Shown here: positions 57,121 to 64,000 of the stretch, piece by piece
How the letters are laid out: every line of letters starts with the position of its first letter
Position numbering within the stretch: position 1 is the stretch's first letter
NCBI GenBank assembly: GCA_006538405.1
Contig: BJKQ01000001.1
Location: forward strand, 4,526,001 to 4,590,000
Direction of reading: 5' to 3'
From: Hansfordia pulvinata
Lineage: Eukaryota; Ascomycota; Sordariomycetes; Xylariales
Length of the DNA: 64,000 nucleotides
Program-made: the position numbers and the translations under genes
The notes under the pieces: generated by a model
Told to the model about the DNA's origin: nothing
The model's database searches: none
Seen by the model: the letters and a program-made list of their open reading frames with translations, nothing else

Positions 57121-57804
57121 CTCGAAGCTGGACTAATGAGTAGGAGTGTAGATTAAATGTGGCAAGTGATTATCAGAAGAGGAATGAAGTGATGGCAAAT
57201 GAAAGGCTGCTATAAAGTGAGGAATCATCGATGAATTTATACCAGCTTCACGTTCTTGAAGACACTCATAAGAGGCCTGTCCATAATCTGTACCTTATGA
57301 TGAATTTAAAGGGAATCTGCGAGTCGTCGACATTTTCGCCTTCTGAAGCTAGCGCGGGACCCTCGAGCTACCGCGAATGAAGACCTAAATAAGCCCTAAT
57401 TTTTTATAGTAGAATGTAAGGGAATCTGCGAGTCGTCGACATTTCCTCCTGGAGCTAGCGCAGGACCCTCGGGATACCGTAGTTGAGGACCTCAGTAAGC
57501 CTTAATTCTTTATAGCAGAGTTCAAGGGAACCTGCGAGTCATTGACATTTTTGCCTTCTTCAGCTAGCGCAAGACCCCCTAGAGCTACCGCGAGACCCCA
57601 TCGAGCTACCACAAATCAAGACCTGAGTAAGCCTTATAGTAGATTCCAAGGGAATCTGCGAGTGAACAAGGGTTTTGCCTTCTTAAGCTAGCGTAAGACC
57701 CCCTTAAGCTACTATTAATTTCTCTTATAGAAAAGATAATACCATTTTCTTCCCAGATAAACACTGATTCCACTCAGTTATAGCCCTTGGACCGATGAAG
57801 TCAT
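57121..57804. other. Intergenic with tandem repeat array
   Basis: Apart from the TATA-bearing promoter of the secreted peptide, this interval is mostly the ~110-bp repeat array described separately. Confidence 0.6.
57305..57715. repeat. Four-unit tandem repeat of 109-116 bp
   Basis: Units start GGGAAYCTGCGAGT at 57311, 57420, 57536 and 57650. Each carries an AGCTAGCG element followed by an AGGACC/AGACCC motif and an AAGCC..TATAG end. Copies differ by substitutions and small indels, and the last is truncated. Confidence 0.85.
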
Positions 57805-59355
57805 TCAATCGTTCCAGTTGTTGGTCTGAATAGATTGGTCAAGGGCGGCAAACGTCGCACGATCGAAACTCTCACGATCCTCCTCGGGCAAGCTGAGCGA
57901 CTTGTTAAGCAAAAACGGGGCGGGCTTGTTACGAAAGTCACCCGCCCCGCCGTGATAAAAGACGGGAGTGGCCATGACCTTGGCGAGGCCTGACCTCTTC
58001 CCACGCGCTGCCTCCTCTTTTCCTGCTTTGTAACGGACCTCAGCGGGCTCTTGTGCCTCCACCGTCCAATCAGCACCGTTCCCAATACGGCCTGCAGACT
58101 CGAGCATATCCCTCTGGGACGCCGCAAACGAGTACACGTAAGCACCCGCGTTGCGAAAGTCGGATAGATACAGCATGTCGTCTTCGCCACCGCCGCTGCC
58201 CGGGCGCTCTGCCGGCAAGCTGAGCAGGCCAGCTACGGCACGGCCAATCTGATGGCAGGTAGTCAGCATCAGCGCATCATTATCCCTTGAATGTGATTTG
58301 TGGTCGCATTTCGGTTCACAGCCAAGAAGGGGTACTCCTGGATCCCGCCGAGGCCTACCCCAAGGCTGGGTCGTTTTCAATCTGGAGATACTCGCGGTTT
58401 CATGGAATTTTCCCTCCTTTCATCTCCAGTATTACGAACAGAGAGGGGAAAACAGAAACAGGAAGGAGAAGGAGAAGACGAACCTGGGACCAAGTGGACA
58501 GGCAAATTTCGGTCTTGCCGTCGTCGATAAACGTAACAGATCGGCGGGCCGGGTCAAACCCGAAGGCTGGGGGCACCGCAAGCATCCACTCGTACCAGAA
58601 GCCTGTGATAATAGAGACGAAAGAACTGACGCCAAGGTCACGGATCAGTTGCCTATGTTCCACTACGCACAGAACGGTGTCAGTTGTGGATTATTTCAGA
58701 GCGAAACAGCCCTAGTGCCTTGTATCTGCTCTGTAATTGAACCATGCTTTCAAGAGGGCAGCGAAAGAATAAAGCATGAGGGAGAATATATTTCATCAAG
58801 GGCTGGACAGCACTTACCCTTGGATCGGAACATGGGGACAGCGGCGATGAGCGTTTCGTCGAAGGTATCAGGCCCGAACTCGCAGGGGAGGACCCAGTGA
58901 ACGCCAGCCGCAGCCGCAGCGGCGATTAGGCGCTTCTCGGCTCCTGGGGCGGCGAATCTGCTCAGCAAAATCACAAGGGCGGACTGGCCCGCTAGTGCTG
59001 CCTGCAGCTCCGCCGCATCGCCATAGTCATCCGCAACGCGACGCACTTGAACGTCTTCCGGCGTTGACGATTCGCTACTGCTCCGCCGCGAGATCGCCGT
59101 GACGACGTGCTGTCCTGTCCTTAATAAGGCCGCCGTTATTGCGCGACCGACATTGCCTCTTGCCTTGTGGTATGGTCCAGGAGATGCTTGTCAGCTCTTT
59201 TAAGACAATGCTGAAGGACGTGTGAAGCGAGCATATAGGGGTGGGGACGTTTGGAGGTTGTGCGTTGCTCGCCTCGTAGCTGTTTCTGTGGTGAATCTGT
59301 TGATACGACTTACCCCGACGATGGCAACATGCGCAGTATGCTTCATCGACGACAT
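57805..59355 (-). CDS. NmrA-like / isoflavone-reductase-like NAD(P)-binding protein
   Basis: Atypical short-chain dehydrogenase family; members either reduce small phenolics or act as redox-sensing regulators like NmrA. Four exons (59355-59314, 59163-58818, 58662-58484, 58248-57805) give 336 residues. The start MSSMKHTAHVAIVG|ARGNVGRAITAALL holds GxxGxxG at residues 14-20, with the intron splitting the glycine loop. It is followed by VVTAISRRS, an acidic DDYGD turn, LVILLSRFAAPGAE, VHWVLPCEFGPDT, and later FIDDGKTEICLSTWSQ|IGRAVAGLLSLP and AYVYSFAASQRDML, in the usual family order. The introns (150, 155, 235 bp) are much longer than elsewhere in the window. It is the only enzyme gene in the AT-rich compartment. 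Confidence 0.83.
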
Positions 59356-60421
59356 GTTGCTGGTTTTGCTGGTTCGAGTGGATGGACATGAAAATGTCAG
59401 AATTTGGTCAGTAGCCTTCTCAAGGTGACCTTTGACGGAAAAGTAGTGCTTATCATTGGTTTTAAAGATTGTGTACTGGTCTTTCTCGCCATGTCTATTT
59501 ATGCAAGTGCGCCTCTTGATTGTTGCACTGTATTCCCGGACTTATGAGTCGATGCTACCTTAGCTCCGCGGCGGTATTGCTTCCATCGGCGCGAAATCGC
59601 CCTGCTTCAAGTTAGACCGGGCGGACCCTGCAATTGGCCAGCTTTCGGCATACTGAGCTTTCATAACATGCCCTTTTACCCAACAGCTCGGATATAGGGT
59701 GGGATATGCCAAGCATTCGCTATGCCGAGCAGCACCGAACCACGCGATCCCGCCGTTGATTGGCCTGAGATCGGGGGCCAGTTAGACCGGTGCCGTGGCG
59801 CCGTTGCTGAGAAAGTCCGTGGCCGAGCCCTTACCTTTAAAAACACGGCCTAAAGCACAGTCATATTCTACAGCATGAGAAATAAGAATTAAAAGGCAAT
59901 GCATTCTGTTACATATACGCAAGCGACGGGTAGGGGGGTAAAATATATCAATACTTATAACAAAATTAACCTTCAAAAAAGGCTTTATTTACTTAGCTTA
60001 TATAAGAAAGTGGTTTAAAAGATATATCTCTTAATTTTGCATATCCTATATATCCCTTAAAACGGCCTAGCCTGTACATGTATTAATGGTGTGAGCACAT
60101 TGCATGCTTTACGAGGTCAGAATCCGGGAAAAAACGTGCTGAGCTTTGCTGACATAATAACGGTGTTGATACATAGTGAAACACAGCCCTTGACTAACAC
60201 TGAGCTGCGAACCGTCGAAGTTACAAGGACGACAAAAAAGACAATAAAGGACGGGAAAGAAATGAAAGCTTCCAGGCGAAAATAAGCAGGCCTTTTCCGG
60301 CATAGCACCCATCAAGAAAAAAGTCTTTCGCCTCAACCCAAGAAGTGATGAAGCATCCAGGTTCCGGGAAAGTGTGGTGAAGGTCACGTTTCCGAAGAGA
60401 CCAGACATGCCCTTCTGCCCT
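59356..60421. other. Intergenic, AT-rich
   Basis: Promoter of the NmrA-like gene on the left; the rest (59.8-60.1 kb especially) is very AT-rich without a supported gene. Confidence 0.5.
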
Positions 60422-60724
60422 TCACTGTATGGTCATGGTGAGACCGCCGCAGATGATGCTGCTCCACAGGAACCAGTCGTCGTGGTAGCTCTGCTGGTTG
60501 GTGGCGTAGGTCGACATTTCATTGCATTGGGCCATGTCGCCCTTGATGCACATGTTGCCCTGGCCGGTGGCCTGGTAGCAGCCCTCCTTGCCGGCGTTGC
60601 ACAGGTTCTGCAACGCCGCCGCCGGCGAGTTATCATCGACCCACCGTCCCGCGTCACCGTTTCGCGTGCAATCGGCCGCGGCGAGAGCGGGCAGGAGGAG
60701 GAGGGAGAAAGAGGTGAGCTGCAT
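60422..60724 (-). CDS. Small secreted six-cysteine protein
   Basis: Single-exon frame of 100 residues. The signal peptide MQLTSFSLLLLPALAAA is followed by a mature domain with six cysteines (ADC, LC, GC, MC, QC, IC). Segments such as NLCNAGKEGCYQATGQGNMC and MAQCNEMSTYATN give a composition typical of extracellular fungal proteins. No family is assigned. A TATATAAAG box lies about 175 bp upstream on the minus strand (around 60905-60897). Its local GC content is higher than the surrounding DNA, which supports a maintained gene. Confidence 0.7.
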   Translation of the reverse strand: MQLTSFSLLLLPALAAADCTRNGDAGRWVDDNSPAAALQNLCNAGKEGCYQATGQGNMCIKGDMAQCNEMSTYATNQQSYHDDWFLWSSIICGGLTMTIQ

Positions 60725-62160
60725 TGCGATGGTTGTGCAGTAGGAAAGGCTGGCGTGCTAGCGGTGAAGCTTGGTTGCACTTGGGATTCCAGAGATGAAA
60801 CTGATTTGATTGGAGAGAGAAGTAAGAGTTATGAGAAGTTGGCCGTTGAAGTGATGCTGAATGATATAGCTGAGTTAGACGAGAGGTTGCACCCTCCTTT
60901 ATATACTCGACCGACAACACCCGCCGCTATAGAACTAAACCCGGAATACCTTCCTTCCCTAATGGCAAGTCCTATACGGAAACCGAGCCCCTGTCCCTCG
61001 TAAAGCAGTCATGCTAGCGCGAGACCCAATCTACTGTTCCCTGCTTCCCCCCCGCCCCCTATACCTCTCCGAAGGAGCCGGCTCGGGTAAGAGCTACTGC
61101 ATGTCCATTTTACCACCCTGCCTGGTATTCGTAAAGCCTGCTCAAGCTGCTTAGAAAGATGCCCACACCTGCAGCTTCAAGACGGTCAGTCTAGGGCTGA
61201 GGGTTAGGTTATGCCTTCGTGCATCCAGAAATAGTCATGGTTTTTAGCGCGGCTCCTTTATAAGGGATCACAACCTGGTCGCAGACCCCCGCATTCCCCC
61301 AGCCCTGCATAGCAGCTGAGCCACGCTGAACCCCATTTGTTTCGCCGCCCGTCCAATCGTCAGCCGCGCCTCTTGGTATTCTCGCTCTTCGAGAAAGCTT
61401 TCGTATACCCCTTATAAGCAGCGTGGGGTCTACGCAACGCAGCGCGGCCCCACAGAAACACCACGACCCTGCCAGAATGGGAGCCGGACCCCGGCCAAAT
61501 AGGGAGAAGGGCATTAGGGAATATAAAATTAAATGTGGCGATCTCTGGTAACGTACTTCAAGGTTCGCGGGGCGGCTGTTCGCTCAAGACCCCTCCGATC
61601 AACACCTACATGCCCGGTGTACCACGGAGCGAATTACTATTCACGACTGCTGCTTCCTTTTAACTCTCGAGTCCTGAGCGATGCTATAGCCATGTGCCGT
61701 TTTGGGATGCCCCATTGGGGATGCGGTGAGGGATAGATTAGGTGTTATGGCATTTGCACATAGAGGTGGAATGAAATGAGCGTACAGACAGCTAGGTGTG
61801 GCTTTACCAATGAATTACTCAACGCGAGGGCTACCATCACTATGTCAACGGGGAGAGCACCCCCCTCTCCTCCAAGTACCGTAAGAGTGTTATTTTACGT
61901 AAATAATAGTAGGATCGACTCTAGTGCATCCGAGTCGAGTCAGCATCCTCTTAGCACAGCACCCGAGTGCGAGAGCTTACTCGAAGGGTCCACTTATCCC
62001 GAAGCGTTAACTCTTACGTAACCGGTATTCGTGCCCACGAGGCGGCGTGCGAGAGAGTTAAGGTAAGAGTCCGATGTTTATTAAACTTCGCGAAGGATTT
62101 AATTAAGTGCTAATATCCCGAGACGGTGGGCGGAGAACAGCACACCAGACCTGCTTACGA
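60725..62160. other. Intergenic, possible degraded element
   Basis: Short open frames only. The stretch 61.2-61.5 kb is GC-richer and could be a transposon remnant, but no coding motif was recognised. Confidence 0.4.
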
Positions 62161-63480
62161 CCTTAACATATGAAATAAGTGCATTAAGGGCTAAGTGCAC
62201 TGAAAAGTATATTAAAAATAATAATATTTTAATATATTAAGACCTTAAGTGTATTAAGAAAATCACCCTTAATACACTTAAAATATTTTTAATTTTAAAA
62301 ACGTTTAAAATATCTTAAAACACCTTTTTTTAAAAAAATTTTTTTAATAAAATATGATTTTTTAAAGAAATAAATCATTTTTAATATATTAAAACCTTAA
62401 GTGTATTAAGAATTTAAGTGTATTAAAACCTTAAATATATTAAGACCTTAAGTGTATTAACACTTTTAATATATTAAGACCTTAAGTATATTAAGACTTT
62501 AAGTATATTAACACTTTTAATATATTAAGACTTAATATATAAAATAAGTGTATTAAAGGTTAAATACATTAAAAAGTATATTAAAAGTAATAATATTTTA
62601 ATATATTAAGACCTTAAGTGTATTAAGAAAATCACCCTTAATATACTTAAAATATTTTCAGTTTTAAAAACGTTTAAAACATTTTAAAACACCTTTTTTT
62701 TTTAAAAAACAAATTTCTTAATAAAATATGATTTTTTAAAGAAATAAATCATTTTTAATATATTAAAACCTTAAGTATATTAAGAATTTAAGTGTATTAA
62801 AACCTTAAGTATATTAACACTTTTAATATATTAAGACCTTAAGTGTATTAAGACCTTAAGTGTATTAACACTTTTAATATATTAAGACTTAAGGTATATT
62901 AAGACCTTAAGTGTATTAACACTTTTAATATATTAAGACCTTAAATATATTAATACTTTTAATGTATTAAGACCTTAAGTGTATTAATACTTTTAATATA
63001 TTAAGACCTTAAGTATATTAATACTTTTAATATATTAAGACTTTAAGTATATTAATACTTTTAATATATTAAGACCTTAAGTGTATTAACACTTTTAATA
63101 TATTAAGACCTTAAGTGCATTAAAATTATTTTTATTTTTAAAAACGTTTAAAACATATTAAAACACCTTTTTTTTTTAAAAAAAATAAACTATTTTAAAT
63201 ATATTAAAACCTTAAATATATTAAAATTATTAATATTTATAAAAACTTTTAAAATATTTTAAAACGCGTTATTTAAAAAAAGAAATTTCTTAATAAAATA
63301 TTATTATTAAATAAATAAATTATTTTAATTATATTAAAACCTTAATTAAATTAAGACTTAATATATATTAAATTATTTTTTATTTTTAAAAACTTTTAAT
63401 ATATTTTAAAACACTTTTTCTTAAAGAAAATCCTTTTTAATTATTATAAGTAAAAGACACGATTAAGTAAAGCAATGTTA
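62161..63480. repeat. Extremely AT-rich satellite-like repeat array
   Basis: Dominated by a ~34-bp unit with core TTTTAATATATTAAGACCTT followed by AAGTGTATTAA. Superimposed is a 369-bp direct duplication: the AATCACCCTT element is at 62261 and 62630, and ACGTTTAAAA-type elements at 62301 and 62670, with a partial third copy near 63144. Almost no C or G remain, and TpA is very frequent, as expected for RIP-mutated heterochromatin. No ORF of note. Confidence 0.88.
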
Positions 63481-63495
63481 AAAAGGTAATATAAG

Positions 63496-64000
63496 TGTAA
63501 CGACCTGGATTCTTTTTAAGAAAAATATAAAGTTAGTTTAAGGTTCATGTTTTAAAAGAACACTCGAAAGGTCGTCTATCAGTAAATAATAAGTAATTAA
63601 TTAATAATAAGTAATTTAAAGTATTAAATAAGTGGTAAACTATCGTTAAAAGGTTACTTTTATTTAAGAATAACTTAAATACTTAAATTAATTATTAAGG
63701 TAATAAATAATTAAATATATAAGAAACCTTCCGTTCTTATATATCCTTTATTCCCTTTATAATATTATAACGGCTTATAATATTCTTATACCGGATCACC
63801 GTGATCCTTTAATAGCTTATTATAATTTTAAATGGCTTACCGTGATCTTCTTATTTTAATAAGTAATTATATTATATAACCTTATACCGGTGATTTATAT
63901 TTTTTACGTATATAATTAAGTTAATATAGCCTTATACGATTATTAATTTATAAGTCTTTTATTTATATTAATATAGCCTGTTTTACCGGCTTAATAATCG
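63496..64000. mobile_element. Possible start of a RIP-degraded LTR (Ty3/gypsy-like)
   Basis: TGTAACGACCTGG at 63496 has the TG start and sequence style of fungal gypsy LTRs. What follows is AT-rich, with surviving C and G mainly in CpG (ACCGTGATC/ACCGGTGAT motifs repeated at 63.79-63.9 kb), the expected RIP footprint. No second LTR or coding part is in the window. Confidence 0.3.

Noticed and set aside
57305..57715. CRISPR-like array
   Set aside because: Whole units repeat in tandem without unique spacers; the organism is eukaryotic.
62161..64000. Telomere
   Set aside because: AT-rich satellite, but no TTAGGG/CCCTAA array in the window.

Overview
The window is nuclear DNA of a filamentous ascomycete, most likely a Sordariomycete. 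The signs are short introns (mostly 54-92 bp) with GTRAGT-type donors and CTAAC/CTGAC branch sites, GC-rich third codon positions, Pezizomycotina-type proteins (CFEM receptor, TmpA-like oxidoreductase, heme-thiolate peroxidase, NmrA-like protein), and an AT-rich, RIP-like repeat block at the right end. The species is not identifiable from the sequence alone. There are no tRNA, rRNA, CRISPR or telomere repeats.

Layout. 1-9.2 kb: 3' part of a HEL2/ZNF598-type ribosome-quality-control E3 ligase, a small secreted Cys-rich protein, a mitochondrial phosphate carrier (MIR1 type), a convergent NAD(P)-binding Rossmann protein and a cytochrome P450. 9.2-28 kb: gene-poor, with only a UbiA-superfamily membrane prenyltransferase/terpene-cyclase-like protein and a TmpA-like FAD/NAD(P) membrane oxidoreductase in long non-coding DNA full of simple repeats and short palindromes. 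28-36.3 kb: a CFEM-domain PTH11-like receptor, a secreted heme-thiolate peroxidase and a BAHD/trichothecene-type acyltransferase. 37-53 kb: mostly housekeeping genes, namely a secreted 5'-nucleotidase-like metallophosphatase, NCA2, the SEC4/Rab8 GTPase, an unknown probably mitochondrial protein divergent from the AAA ATPase AFG2, and the PP2A-like phosphatase PPG1 convergent with AFG2. 53-64 kb: GC content falls. Here lie three small secreted Cys-containing proteins and one NmrA-like gene with unusually long introns, among tandem repeats, and the window ends in an extremely AT-rich satellite and a possible LTR start.

How the genes relate. The P450, UbiA protein, TmpA-like oxidoreductase, CFEM receptor, peroxidase and acyltransferase are typical accessory enzymes of fungal specialised metabolism or host/environment interaction. 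No PKS, NRPS or classical terpene synthase is visible, so any cluster is only a hypothesis. The right-end compartment resembles the effector-bearing AT-rich compartments of plant- or insect-associated fungi.

Sequence quality. Five reading-frame breaks in four otherwise well-conserved genes (HEL2, the CFEM receptor, AFG2, and PPG1 twice) all sit at or next to short G/C runs, and each would be repaired by one extra base. This points to systematic homopolymer undercalls in the assembly rather than gene decay.
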